From contig NZ_CP102285.1 of the NCBI RefSeq assembly GCF_025151045.1, positions 2,356,001-2,420,000 on the forward strand: DNA of 64,000 nucleotides, read 5' to 3'. This stretch comes from Parabacteroides johnsonii DSM 18315 (lineage in GTDB: Bacteria > Bacteroidota > Bacteroidia > Bacteroidales > Tannerellaceae). Made by a program: the position numbers and the translations under genes. Below are positions 19,085 to 28,020 of the stretch, piece by piece. The notes beneath the pieces were generated by a model. That model was given only the letters and a program-made list of their open reading frames with translations. It had not been told where the DNA came from and searched no databases. Each line of letters starts with the position of its first letter. Within the stretch, counting starts at the first letter, position 1.

Positions 19085-20725
19085 TTAATATTCAGTGTTC
19101 TGCGGGTCCCAGTTTGTCCAACCGGCTGTCCAATCGTTCGTACCGTCAAAAGCCCCTTTGTAGGTTACTTTCTCGAAGAAGTTGTTGTTCAGGACTTCGT
19201 CGATAAATTCAGCTCCCTGTACAGCAGAAGCGATGACGGAAGAATAGTCACCGTCTTTTGAGATAATCTCGTTGGTCGTTGCCAAAGTCGTATTGTTGCC
19301 AGCTCGGTTGAAGAAATTCTCGCTTACTTTTTCATCATCATAGAAATTCTTCCACATACCGGCGAAAATGACGTTCTTCACAGCGATACCGTCGTTTGCC
19401 GTACCTTTCTTATCCGTTGCACGAAGTCCGTAAGGCCATCCTGTGAATACGGAATTGTAGACGTTCAGGCTCGAATTACGGCGCAGGTGCATAGCAGCCT
19501 GGAATTTACCACCCTTGGCACCATTGGCGGCATCGGCAGTCTTTGCCTCTACCTCTGCCTGTGTCATATCAGATACTTTTCCATAGAACGGACCGATCAA
19601 GGTTACATTTGAGAAGATCGGCTTCGTCAGCGGAGTGTTGGAGGAGCCGCTTGCATCATTATCGGATTCGAAGCCGTTAGAGTCGGAAGTATCAGCGATA
19701 TCCTTGTCACGTACGCTCAACAGGAACTGCAAGTTACCGGTATAGCCATAATCGGTGTCAAAATCATCGTCCCAGCCTTTGTAAGCCACCAAGTGCTTGG
19801 CATTGACCGTCCCACCGAACCATTCATACGAATCGTCATTGGAATAAGACACCTGTACGAACTCCACTTCCGTACCGCTACCTACCCCTCCGAATGTCAA
19901 ACCGTTGATCTCCTTGTCCGGCTCCAAAGGATAACCGGCAAATTCGATGCGGACATATTTTAGCTTACCGGAACTCTCACCGTTAAATTCATCGGAGGTC
20001 GTATTACCATATTCCGTTCCGGGTCCACCTTCTATAACCGGTCTTTTTGTCTGGTTCACACGGGCGTTGCCACAGATAATCAAACCACCCCAGTCACCAG
20101 TCACACGCTTGCCCGGCTCTTTATCGGAAGTAAAGACGATCGGTTTGTCGACTGTACCTTCAGCCATGATCTTTGCACCCGGTTCTATAATCAAAGAGGC
20201 GGCCTTTTCACCGGAAGAGACGGACACACCTTTGATAACCGTTCCGGCTTCGATTGTCAACGTAGCCCCCGGCTTTACATAAACAAAGCCTTTCAGATAG
20301 TTCTTATCAGCAGCATTCAGCGTAAGATCGGAAGTAATTTCACCTTCAAGGATCACCTCTTTGGAAGAGGGGGCACTATTGGAAACAGTCACGGCGCAAG
20401 TAGCCGTCTTCTCACCATCCTTAGTCGTAGCAGTGATCGTGGCAGTACCCTCGGCAACCCCAGTCACCTTACCGGCATCTACCGTTGCCACCTTTTCATC
20501 AGAGGAACTCCATGTTATCGTTTTGTCCGTTGCATCTTCCGGAGTAATCGTGGCGGACAATGTCACCGACTCGCCCACCTTGACAGTTGCAGTCGCAGGA
20601 CTTACGGCAACAGCCGACACGGCTATGGTGCCAACGGGCTTGTCGTCTTCGCTACAAGACACCGTTCCAAACATAACGGCCAATGCACATACAGAGGCCC
20701 AACCTTTCAATAGAAATCTGTTCAT
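19085..20725 (-). CDS. Surface lipoprotein with Ig-like (BIG2) and beta-helix-like domain
   Basis: Lipoprotein partner of the adjacent TonB-dependent receptor. Starting at the ATG at 20725 (an upstream GTG at 20734 is in frame) it has a signal with lipobox FGTVSC, a BIG2 Ig-like domain (VAVSPATATVKVGESVTLSA ... GTATITATT, about 30-115), then a repetitive beta-rich region resembling a right-handed parallel beta-helix (GATLTIEAGTVIKGV, WGGLIICGNARVN, KYVRIEFAGY, VEFVQVSYSNDDSYEWFGG). It ends in WTNWDPQNTEY. The receptor gene ends 44 nt upstream. Such pairs occur in Bacteroidota without a SusD; ligand unknown. Confidence 0.87.
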   Translation of the reverse strand: MNRFLLKGWASVCALAVMFGTVSCSEDDKPVGTIAVSAVAVSPATATVKVGESVTLSATITPEDATDKTITWSSSDEKVATVDAGKVTGVAEGTATITATTKDGEKTATCAVTVSNSAPSSKEVILEGEITSDLTLNAADKNYLKGFVYVKPGATLTIEAGTVIKGVSVSSGEKAASLIIEPGAKIMAEGTVDKPIVFTSDKEPGKRVTGDWGGLIICGNARVNQTKRPVIEGGPGTEYGNTTSDEFNGESSGKLKYVRIEFAGYPLEPDKEINGLTFGGVGSGTEVEFVQVSYSNDDSYEWFGGTVNAKHLVAYKGWDDDFDTDYGYTGNLQFLLSVRDKDIADTSDSNGFESDNDASGSSNTPLTKPIFSNVTLIGPFYGKVSDMTQAEVEAKTADAANGAKGGKFQAAMHLRRNSSLNVYNSVFTGWPYGLRATDKKGTANDGIAVKNVIFAGMWKNFYDDEKVSENFFNRAGNNTTLATTNEIISKDGDYSSVIASAVQGAEFIDEVLNNNFFEKVTYKGAFDGTNDWTAGWTNWDPQNTEY

Positions 20726-20769
20726 AATAATCACATTTTGTTTGTAATAGAGATATATTCCAATTCACT

Positions 20770-23568
20770 TTAAAACTTGAGGGAGACACCGACGTTAATA
20801 TCCACTCCTGGACGGTAGCTGCGCACCAACTGTTCCCGTTCACGCTTGCCCCCGTTCTCATCCGCCAGCTTCACGAACTGCTTGTATTCGATTTTAGAAT
20901 TCAGCATATCCTGGATTCCCGCTTTGATCTCGACCACCTTGCCTATCTTCTTCGAGAAGGTCAGGTCCAGAGAGTTACGAGGCATCTCGTATATGTCGGG
21001 AATATCTTCATTCTGGTTCTGCATCGGAACACCGACCGATTCGATACGCTTCCCTATACGGTTATAAAGAAGCGAGGCTGAGATTCCTTTGTCGTCGTGC
21101 TGATAAAACAGGCCGGCATTCACCAAGTAAGGAGATTGTCCCGCCAACGGCCGGTCACGTTCGGGTGCTCCTTCCTCAAAGCGGACACGGCTATGAATAT
21201 AGGCGGCATTGCAAACCAAGCTCAACCCTCTCAGTCCGATGAAGTCGAGGCTTTTCTTCACATCCAACTCAATACCGAACGTCTCGGCATTCTTCGCATT
21301 GTGGTAGGTATATTGCAGACCGGAACCCGCCTCGTTATAGGTTTCCTCGATCGGGTCCTTGAACCGCTTGTAAAAAGCCCCGACCGTTATCATCTCGCCG
21401 GATGCCGGATAGAACTCATAACGCACATCCAAGTTGTCCGCATACGCATTTTTCAATCCGGTATTACCGACGATATTCGCATCTCGTTCGAAGTTGAAAT
21501 ACACATACGGCACCACCTCGCGGAACTCCGGCCGGTTGACCGAGCGACCGTAAGCGGCACGCACAAGATGTTTCGCAGACAGGTTGTAGGAGACATTGAC
21601 GGAAGGAAAGAAATCGGCCGTCCGGTTATCCAAATGGACAGGAGTCGTACCGTCCGAACTGTAGCCATCCATTTTCAGGTTATAGTATTCCATGCGGACA
21701 CCGATATTTGCATTCAACGCCTCCCCATAGTTCAGTTTGGCAGAAACATAAGCAGCTCCCAGGATATTTTCGGAAGTATAAGAGTCGCTGTTCGTCGTCG
21801 TCTCACGCATCCATATCCGGTCTGCCGAAATGTTTTCATCACTGAACAATCCCGTATAATCCCAGTCAGCATACCGGTCATACCCTTTTCCCAAGAGGTT
21901 GTAGCCAAACCGGCGGGCATCGAACGCACGGCTCTTGTATTCTCCATAGACACCACCGTTAAGAACAGGGGCGAACTTGTCGGAGACAGTGAACTTATGT
22001 TCATAATTGGCGGCAAGCGAGACACTATGGTCTTTCAGATCCTGATAATAACGCATCGGGTCGGAGACGTAATAGTTCGGCAAGTCCGTCTTCGCCTCGT
22101 CAAGGATGGAGTTCACGATCTTACGGTCCGGCTCCCGATAAGACGCAAAGGCATAGCCCGCGGTCCAGTCCACTTTGCCAGTATTCTCCTGCAACGTATG
22201 CGTACCGCCGAGCTGTCCTGAGTAGGTAGTACGTCCGGTATAAAGGGATTCCCATTTGCGGATCGCCTTGTCGGAATAGTAGTTCATTCCTTCCCGTTGT
22301 GTCAAGGCGGAAACACCACGCTGGCTGAAGAAGTTACGGAACTCGTACTTATGGTTACCTTTCATAAACGACCAGTTGAACAAGGCTCCCAACTTGGAAA
22401 TATTCTTATAGCGGACATCGTTGTACTCAAAACGTGGACGTGAGGCATCGTTCGCCACATCGTAGGCGATATAGTTGTTATTCACCGTCTCCGAATAGTC
22501 GTACCCCGTACTCCAATTCACATTCGTGATATTCCCGATTCTCCAGTCGCCTACATCGTACGAACGGTGCGAAGTGAGCGATATCTTTTGGTCCGGGACG
22601 GCCGTGAACCGATTGATTCCCCACCGCTGGTTGATCCGGCGTGTGAAGGCTGCGGCTTCCTCTGTCGAATAATCCCCTAAATGAGAAGGGAAAGAAGAGG
22701 GCAGACTCCGCAGTCCGGCTCCAAAACCGAGATAATCTTTCCAGTTCCCGTCTGTCAGCTGGAAACTCCGGAAAGTGGCATTCGTATTGAATCCCATCTG
22801 GTAAGAGACGTTGAAAGTATTCCCGTCCGGTATATTTTTGGTCATCACTTGTACGAAACCACCGGAGAAATCGGCCGGCAGTTCAGCAGACGGACTTTTG
22901 TAGACCATCATATTGTCAATCAGCGAAGAAGGAAGTACATCGAACGAGAACGCCCGGCTGTCCGTCTCGCTCGAAGGAGTAGTCGCCTTGTTCAGCCAGA
23001 CATTATTATATCGTTGCGCCAGCCCTCGGACCACCACAAACCGGTCATCCACAATCGTAAGCCCCGGAATACGGCGCAACACCTCGGCGGCATCGCTATC
23101 CTGTGTCTTGCCGATCTGCTGGGCTGAAATGCCGCTTACGACCGGCAGGCTGTTTCGTAGCGTATTGATAATGGCGGTTTCCGTCCCTAACTTCCGCTGT
23201 GCTACAACCACCACGTTCTGAAGTTGCAGGTCGGCATCCGACAGTTCGATCCTCAGCACTGATTCCTGGTGTGCTTTCACCACGACGTCTCGGATAGTTT
23301 CCGATTTATAAGAGACATAAGAAGCGACGACCGTATATTTTCCCGGTTTGACATTCTCTATACGGAAGTTCCCCTCCACATCGGCAATCGCTCCCACCGT
23401 AGTCCCTTCGATCACGACCGAAGCACCGATCAGCGCATCTTTAAATTTAGCATCCGACACCGTTCCGCAGATAACACCCGTCTGCGCCCAGGCAGACAGC
23501 GAAAGAAAACTTCCTAACAACAAAAGAAAGAACCTCTTCACATATCCTGTTTCACACTTGTTTCCCAT
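20770..23568 (-). CDS. TonB-dependent outer-membrane receptor (non-SusC type)
   Basis: 932-aa outer-membrane transporter driven by TonB. Signal peptide KRFFLLLLGSFLSLSAWAQ, then a carboxypeptidase-regulatory-like domain (GVICGTVSDAKFKDALIGASVVIEGT, about 30-115), a plug domain (about 125-250: VSGISAQQIGKTQDSDAAEVLRRIPGL) and a 22-strand barrel ending in VSLKF with terminal Phe. There is no SusD gene; instead a BIG2/beta-helix lipoprotein and a YwqK protein follow on the same strand. The N-terminal extension suggests no signalling domain of FecA type. Substrate not predictable. Confidence 0.94.
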   Translation of the reverse strand: MGNKCETGYVKRFFLLLLGSFLSLSAWAQTGVICGTVSDAKFKDALIGASVVIEGTTVGAIADVEGNFRIENVKPGKYTVVASYVSYKSETIRDVVVKAHQESVLRIELSDADLQLQNVVVVAQRKLGTETAIINTLRNSLPVVSGISAQQIGKTQDSDAAEVLRRIPGLTIVDDRFVVVRGLAQRYNNVWLNKATTPSSETDSRAFSFDVLPSSLIDNMMVYKSPSAELPADFSGGFVQVMTKNIPDGNTFNVSYQMGFNTNATFRSFQLTDGNWKDYLGFGAGLRSLPSSFPSHLGDYSTEEAAAFTRRINQRWGINRFTAVPDQKISLTSHRSYDVGDWRIGNITNVNWSTGYDYSETVNNNYIAYDVANDASRPRFEYNDVRYKNISKLGALFNWSFMKGNHKYEFRNFFSQRGVSALTQREGMNYYSDKAIRKWESLYTGRTTYSGQLGGTHTLQENTGKVDWTAGYAFASYREPDRKIVNSILDEAKTDLPNYYVSDPMRYYQDLKDHSVSLAANYEHKFTVSDKFAPVLNGGVYGEYKSRAFDARRFGYNLLGKGYDRYADWDYTGLFSDENISADRIWMRETTTNSDSYTSENILGAAYVSAKLNYGEALNANIGVRMEYYNLKMDGYSSDGTTPVHLDNRTADFFPSVNVSYNLSAKHLVRAAYGRSVNRPEFREVVPYVYFNFERDANIVGNTGLKNAYADNLDVRYEFYPASGEMITVGAFYKRFKDPIEETYNEAGSGLQYTYHNAKNAETFGIELDVKKSLDFIGLRGLSLVCNAAYIHSRVRFEEGAPERDRPLAGQSPYLVNAGLFYQHDDKGISASLLYNRIGKRIESVGVPMQNQNEDIPDIYEMPRNSLDLTFSKKIGKVVEIKAGIQDMLNSKIEYKQFVKLADENGGKREREQLVRSYRPGVDINVGVSLKF

Positions 23569-23600
23569 TCCTTACTACTTGTTACATTTATTTGCCGGCA

Positions 23601-23608
23601 AAAGTAGA
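23601..23608 (-). promoter_or_regulatory. -7 element of the TonB-receptor operon
   Basis: Minus-strand TACTTTTG fits TAnnTTTG, 32 bp upstream of the receptor ATG at 23568. No clear -33 TTTG is seen. Confidence 0.5.
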
Positions 23609-23688
23609 AGGGGCGTATTGCAGGAAGATGTAAACAGGATTACATTGTAAAAACGATTATTACAATCCGTTTACAACTAAATATTTGT

Positions 23689-23696
23689 TACATTTG
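23689..23696 (+). promoter_or_regulatory. -7 element upstream of DUF3843-like gene
   Basis: TACATTTG fits TAnnTTTG, 39 nt before the ATG at 23736. The -33 region lacks a clear TTTG. Confidence 0.5.
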
Positions 23697-23735
23697 TGCC
23701 ACATATCATTAATATGGACACGAATTATTTAATAT

Positions 23736-24983
23736 ATGAAGGACATTAAAATCTATCCGAAAGATTGGTTGCAGTTGCACCCTTATAAGCAGTCAGATCC
23801 GACTGACCTCTATTATACTAATATTGCAAACCGTATTTACGGAATGTTGGAAGAGACGAATCTCGCCTATTCTTTCGAGAAGAACGAGGTGAAGCAGATC
23901 AGCATACGTATGGCCGCCTATTTCGAAGACGTGATTTCCGGCCTGAATATTTGGCGCTCGTTCATTACGGAGCACAAAGCCCTGTACGGCAAATACCTGC
24001 CGTTCTACACGCCTGATGATCATTATTATGATGACGAAGTCAACTACGAAGACATCCGGTTCCTACTCTGGCATTACACACAGCAGTACCACGGCCTTGC
24101 CAACAGTACGTTCGTCGGTCCCGACAATGCGGCAAACGGCGAGACAGCCAGCCTGATCTATCAGATGTTCTGCGAAGAATGGACAACTGCCCCGGAGAAC
24201 GAACGGATGCAACAGCTTTTTGCTCCGGAAACCCGCTATGAGGATAAAGACAAATACTTGAATTTGCTCTATTGGTTCCATTACCAATCTTACCTATTTA
24301 CCGATTCACTACAGGAACTGACGGATACAGTCAAGGAATATTGGGAACAGGCGAAAGAACAGAACGAGCAGTACATCATGGCCATCCATAAGGCTTTGGC
24401 ACATATTTCCAAAAGTGCATTCCTGGCCTATACCTCCCCCAAATGGCTTTCGTTGATCCTTCCGGCAGACCATCCGGATCACAGCCTGTTCGTTAAAGAA
24501 GGTGAAGAGGCACAAGCGTTCACAGAACCAATGTCCGAAGAGAGCAAGAAAAAGCTGGCCGAGCATTTCGAAAAATTTACGGCAGCAGCAGATGGCAAAG
24601 CGCTCCTTTATTTCCAAAACAAGCAGGAATTCTTAGATTTCCTGACGAAGGCCGGTATCGAGATGGAAGGGGTGGAAGGCGATACTGCCTCCCGGAAATT
24701 TGCCGTTTATGCCACTCCGACAGAAGGTCTGCAAGTCCTGACCTCCGGCGTCAAGTATATCAAAGACGAAAACAATCCTTTCTACGATCAGAAAGAGGCG
24801 GAAGACCAAGGTATATCCTTCTTCATGATCCGGCAATGCAGACCGTATCTGCTGAGAATATTGGAAGAAAAAGGCATGTTAGCCGATGCACAGGCGAAGA
24901 GCCTGCTCGGCGAGGAACGCAGCAAGGCGATCGTTCATGAGAACTGGGAGTTCTTGATGCGGTATTTCCTTCGGGAATATTGA
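23736..24983 (+). CDS. Uncharacterised cytoplasmic protein, DUF3843-like
   Basis: 415-aa soluble protein without signal peptide or membrane span, rich in Tyr, Trp and acidic residues. N-terminus MKDIKIYPKDWLQLHPYKQSDPTDLYYTNIANRIY and motifs such as YFEDVISGLNIWRSFITEH and EDIRFLLWHYTQQYH look like the Bacteroidota DUF3843 family as I remember it; this was not searched. Mostly helical with a small beta region at about 290-345. No catalytic motif is recognised. Its stop codon lies inside the terminal inverted repeat of the giant palindrome, which presumably serves as its 3' end. Monocistronic. Confidence 0.75.
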   Translation: MKDIKIYPKDWLQLHPYKQSDPTDLYYTNIANRIYGMLEETNLAYSFEKNEVKQISIRMAAYFEDVISGLNIWRSFITEHKALYGKYLPFYTPDDHYYDDEVNYEDIRFLLWHYTQQYHGLANSTFVGPDNAANGETASLIYQMFCEEWTTAPENERMQQLFAPETRYEDKDKYLNLLYWFHYQSYLFTDSLQELTDTVKEYWEQAKEQNEQYIMAIHKALAHISKSAFLAYTSPKWLSLILPADHPDHSLFVKEGEEAQAFTEPMSEESKKKLAEHFEKFTAAADGKALLYFQNKQEFLDFLTKAGIEMEGVEGDTASRKFAVYATPTEGLQVLTSGVKYIKDENNPFYDQKEAEDQGISFFMIRQCRPYLLRILEEKGMLADAQAKSLLGEERSKAIVHENWEFLMRYFLREY

Positions 24984-25485
24984 TTGTTACTTTTGGCTTG
25001 ATCCAAAAGTAACCAAAAGATCAAGGCTTAAGTTGCTTCGCTACTCCGTTCCCTCCGTTCGCTGTCGCGTCTGAAACTCGCTTCGCTCAAACAGCAGACA
25101 CTCCGGACGATCACTGCGATCACTGCGCTTGACGCTCACCAGCTTAGGCCGGAAATAGAGCCTGACGACTCTTTGGAGATGGCCGATACCGCCTGCCTCT
25201 TTGTGATCCCGCATCAAGTGCGGGAACGGGCTTGTCCCCGTGCCCCGCACAGGGCCGCAAAAGAACAGTCGGCATCGGCCATCCTAAGAGAAAGCGCAGC
25301 TTTCTAAGAGAGGCCTAAGCGGAGGGGCGTCAAGCAGAGGGCAAAGGCGGAGCGTCCGGAGTCTGCGCTGTCTGAGCGAAGCGAGTTTCGCAGGCGACAG
25401 CGGAGTCTTTGGCCGAAGTAGCCCAGACGGTTAAGCCTTGAACTTTTGGTTACTTTTCTTTCAAGAGAAAAGTAACAATCAATAT
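24977..25485. repeat. Giant imperfect palindrome, about 509 bp, with perfect 18-bp terminal inverted repeats
   Basis: The two halves are reverse complements with mismatches and small gaps. The ends are identical for 18 bp (24977-24994 and 25468-25485, ATATTGATTGTTACTTTT on the left). Inside each end is a small hairpin (GTTACTTTTGG/CCAAAAGTAAC at 24986-25013; GTTACTTTTCT/AGAAAAGTAAC at 25449-25476). Further in, AAGGCTTAA pairs with TTAAGCCTT, and the block AAACTCGCTTCGCTCA (25074-25089) pairs with TGAGCGAAGCGAGTTT (25372-25387), then CTCCGGACG with CGTCCGGAG. It fills the whole gap between convergent genes and overlaps both stop codons. No protein gene is credible inside it. Likely a dispersed non-coding element and bidirectional terminator. 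Confidence 0.9.
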
Positions 25486-26519
25486 CGGTCAGCCGGATAC
25501 CGAATCCCCAACTGCCTGCGTACCTCATCGATGATTTCCAGTGTGATCAGGGAATGTTCGTGACTGTTAATTCCAGACTGGCGTTTGCGGGACAGAACCA
25601 GATCGATAAACTCTGCCACCTCATAATAATATTCATCCTTGTCCGTCACGGCACTTATATCCTGATGTTCGGCAGAGGGACCTTTACCGGAAGCAGCTGC
25701 CAGACGAGGCGTATATTTCACCTCTCCGATTATATTGATCCGGTCGAGTGTTATGTTTCCCTCTTCCCCCTGTATCTCCGTGGGCAGGGAAGAATTAGCT
25801 ATCTTAGAATAGAGGACGGTCGCATTCATCCCTTCGTATTCGAAATTGACAGCTCCCTGTCCATCCGCTCCGGACGAAAGGACAATCCCGGAAGCATCGA
25901 TCTTTTTTGGGCGTCCGAACAAAACGACCATCGGATAAACGGTATAAATCCCGATATCCATCATCGCCCCGTTCGACAGTTCCGGTCTGAAGGCATTCAG
26001 TACGACTCCTTCCTTAAACTTATCATAACGGGAAGAATACTGGCAATAGCAGGAAAAATAACGCCGTATCGTTCCCAAGCGTCCTAAGTTCTCCAGCACA
26101 GACCGGAAATTCGGGGTAAGGGTCGGTTTCATTGCCTCCATCAGCGTAACATCATATTCCTCCGAGGCAGCGACCATCTCCCTCACTTCCCGTGCATTCG
26201 AAGCGAAAGGTTTCTCACAGAGCACATGCTTTCCATGTTTCATACACAAAATACTCTGCTCCGCATGAAGGAAATTAGGCGATGCGATATACACGGCATC
26301 GATCAACGGACTTTCCGCCATCTCTTCCAGAGAGGTGAAAGTATAAGGTATCTGATGTTTGACGGCAAAGGCATCTGCCGTTTCCTGCTTGCGGGAATAA
26401 ACAGCAACCAATTCAAAACGGTTGTCCTGCCGCGCCCCAGCAATCACCCAGTCGGTTATAAAATTAGTTCCGACTACTCCAAAACGTACTTTTCCGGTAT
26501 ATTTTTCCATATATTCCAT
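25479..26519 (-). CDS. Gfo/Idh/MocA-family NAD(P)-dependent oxidoreductase
   Basis: 346-aa soluble dehydrogenase. N-terminal Rossmann fold (VRFGVVGTNFITDWVIAGARQ), the family motif HVLCEKPFASNAREV (about 95-110, Lys of EKP), and a C-terminal GFO_IDH_MocA domain with GAMMDIGIYTVYPMVVLFG. Substrates are usually sugars, inositols or polyols; the sequence does not decide. An alternative Met lies three codons in (26510). The gene begins 6 nt after the comB stop, so the two share a transcript. Its stop codon overlaps the end of the giant palindrome. Confidence 0.92.
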   Translation of the reverse strand: MEYMEKYTGKVRFGVVGTNFITDWVIAGARQDNRFELVAVYSRKQETADAFAVKHQIPYTFTSLEEMAESPLIDAVYIASPNFLHAEQSILCMKHGKHVLCEKPFASNAREVREMVAASEEYDVTLMEAMKPTLTPNFRSVLENLGRLGTIRRYFSCYCQYSSRYDKFKEGVVLNAFRPELSNGAMMDIGIYTVYPMVVLFGRPKKIDASGIVLSSGADGQGAVNFEYEGMNATVLYSKIANSSLPTEIQGEEGNITLDRINIIGEVKYTPRLAAASGKGPSAEHQDISAVTDKDEYYYEVAEFIDLVLSRKRQSGINSHEHSLITLEIIDEVRRQLGIRYPADRY

Positions 26520-26525
26520 TTCTTG

Positions 26526-27239
26526 TCAACATAATATTAATGTATCTCCCTCTATCGAAAGTTCGGGAACCTTGTCCGTAATACTCAAAGTCAGGCAATA
26601 GGGAACAGCCTCCTCGAGGTGGTTCGCTTTCAGACGTCCCATATGATCCGTCGTCTCCAGATAAGCAAACAGATCCTCCTTGTTACTCGTCCACATATCA
26701 CGGGCAATCACGGCAGCATCACTGCCCATTTCATACAGGCCGGTATTCAGTAACACATCCGTCAAAGCTCCGCCAAAAAGCGTATCTTCTATATTCACCT
26801 TATCCTGCCATCCGGAACAGAGCACGACCACATCCCGCTTATGACGGACACAGTAACCGGCCACCGCCTGCAAATTAATGAAAGCTCCCGTTATCACCCG
26901 GAAAGCGGCTCTGGCGATCGTGATCGCACGCGTGCCGTTGGTCGTGGTGAACACAATATCTTTCCCAAACACCTTTTCCGACGTATAATCGAACGGGGAA
27001 TTCCCGAAATCGGCAAACTCACATCGCTTCACATTCCGTTCCGCTCCGACCAGCCAGCCTTTTGCCTTATATGCCTCGGCCTCTTCGACAGTTGCGACCG
27101 GGCGAATGCTACTAACTCCATTACTAAAAGCGGCGGCCATCGTCGTCGTCGCACGAAACACATCCACGACCACCACGATAGCTTCCGGATTATGATAGAC
27201 CGGATATAATACCGGTGAAAAACAAACATCTATTTTCAT
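26526..27239 (-). CDS. comB: 2-phosphosulfolactate phosphatase (ComB family)
   Basis: 237-aa soluble Mg-dependent phosphatase family that in methanogens and Bacillus dephosphorylates 2-phosphosulfolactate (coenzyme M or sulfolactate route). Family blocks are present: VVVVDVFRATTTMAAAFSNG (about 22-41), GAERNVKRCEFADFGNSP, FTTTNGTRAI, VVLCSGWQDKVNIEDTLFGG and AAVIARDM. In Bacteroidota the gene is common without other coenzyme M genes, so its real substrate may differ. First gene of a two-gene unit with the oxidoreductase; a -7 element (TATTTTTG, minus strand, 27261-27268) lies 21 bp upstream. Confidence 0.9.
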   Translation of the reverse strand: MKIDVCFSPVLYPVYHNPEAIVVVVDVFRATTTMAAAFSNGVSSIRPVATVEEAEAYKAKGWLVGAERNVKRCEFADFGNSPFDYTSEKVFGKDIVFTTTNGTRAITIARAAFRVITGAFINLQAVAGYCVRHKRDVVVLCSGWQDKVNIEDTLFGGALTDVLLNTGLYEMGSDAAVIARDMWTSNKEDLFAYLETTDHMGRLKANHLEEAVPYCLTLSITDKVPELSIEGDTLILC

Positions 27240-27260
27240 ATCAAACGATTATTATCCCTA

Positions 27261-27268
27261 CAAAAATA
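27261..27268 (-). promoter_or_regulatory. -7 element upstream of comB
   Basis: Minus-strand TATTTTTG fits TAnnTTTG, 21 bp before the comB ATG; no convincing -33 TTTG. Confidence 0.5.
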
Positions 27269-27344
27269 CGGGAGATTTTAAACATTTCCCCTATCAGCTT
27301 GTTCTTTTATTACATTTTTGAATAAACGTTTTAAACTAAGTCGT

Positions 27345-27938
27345 ATGAAAAGAATTGTATCTATGATGGTGATCTTCACCCTTCTGTTGGGTGGCATGAC
27401 CCATGTGCAGGCTCAAACAAGTAAAGCCGCAGAAAAAGCTGAAAAAAAGCAGGAAAGAAAAGAGAAAAAAGAAGAAAGGTTAGCTAAAGACGCCGTCATG
27501 GGCGAAGAAGCATTCAACAATGCCATGCAAGCTATCACAAACCAGTCGTTCGTACTCGAAGCCAACTCCGTACAACCGTTGAACGGACGTGTTTACTATG
27601 TAAACTCAAACACAAACTTCGTTTCATTGAACGACGGACAGGCTATGGTTCAGATCGCCTCCAACTCTCCTTACCCCGGTCCTAACGGATTAGGTGGTAT
27701 CACCGTACAAGGTTCAGCATCCAATGTACAGGTTAAACAGGAAAACAACGGGAACGTGTATCTCTCCATGAGCGTACAGGGTATCTTTATCTCTGCAACC
27801 GTAAACCTGGTACTATACAGCGGAACCAACAATGCAATGGTTACCGTCGACCCGAACTTCTCAGGAAACGACCTGACAATGAACGGAACATTGCTTCCTT
27901 ATTCTGACTCCAACGTTTTCCAAGGAACCACTTACTAA
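27345..27938 (+). CDS. Exported DUF4251-family protein
   Basis: 197-aa secreted protein. The ATG at 27345 gives a clean signal peptide MKRIVSMMVIFTLLLGGMTHVQAQ; a TTG start 9 codons earlier is less likely. A Lys/Glu-rich helical stretch (AEKAEKKQERKEKKEERLAKD) precedes the DUF4251 beta domain (FNNAMQAITNQSFVLEANSVQ ... VYYVNSNTNFVSLNDGQAMVQIAS ... GITVQGSASNVQVKQ). Known members are small lipocalin-like or beta-sandwich proteins of unknown role in Bacteroidota. Single gene with its own terminator. Confidence 0.88.
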   Translation: MKRIVSMMVIFTLLLGGMTHVQAQTSKAAEKAEKKQERKEKKEERLAKDAVMGEEAFNNAMQAITNQSFVLEANSVQPLNGRVYYVNSNTNFVSLNDGQAMVQIASNSPYPGPNGLGGITVQGSASNVQVKQENNGNVYLSMSVQGIFISATVNLVLYSGTNNAMVTVDPNFSGNDLTMNGTLLPYSDSNVFQGTTY

Positions 27939-27968
27939 TTCATATTATATATATTAAACAACGAAGAA

Positions 27969-28003
27969 GGGCGGCCCGATGATCGAGTCGCCCTCTCTTT
28001 TTT
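27969..28003 (+). terminator. Terminator after the DUF4251 gene
   Basis: GGGCG (27969-27973) and CGCCC (27989-27993), extended by an A-T pair, followed by TCTCTTTTTTA. It separates the gene from the converging NagB-like gene. Confidence 0.65.
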
Positions 28004-28020
28004 ATGACAGTCCGGGTTAC

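Noticed and set aside
25041-25528. Two minus-strand open frames (25041-25250 and 25304-25528) as genes
   Set aside because: They lie within the giant palindrome, are mirror products of its two arms, have no recognisable domain, and the second overlaps the oxidoreductase gene.
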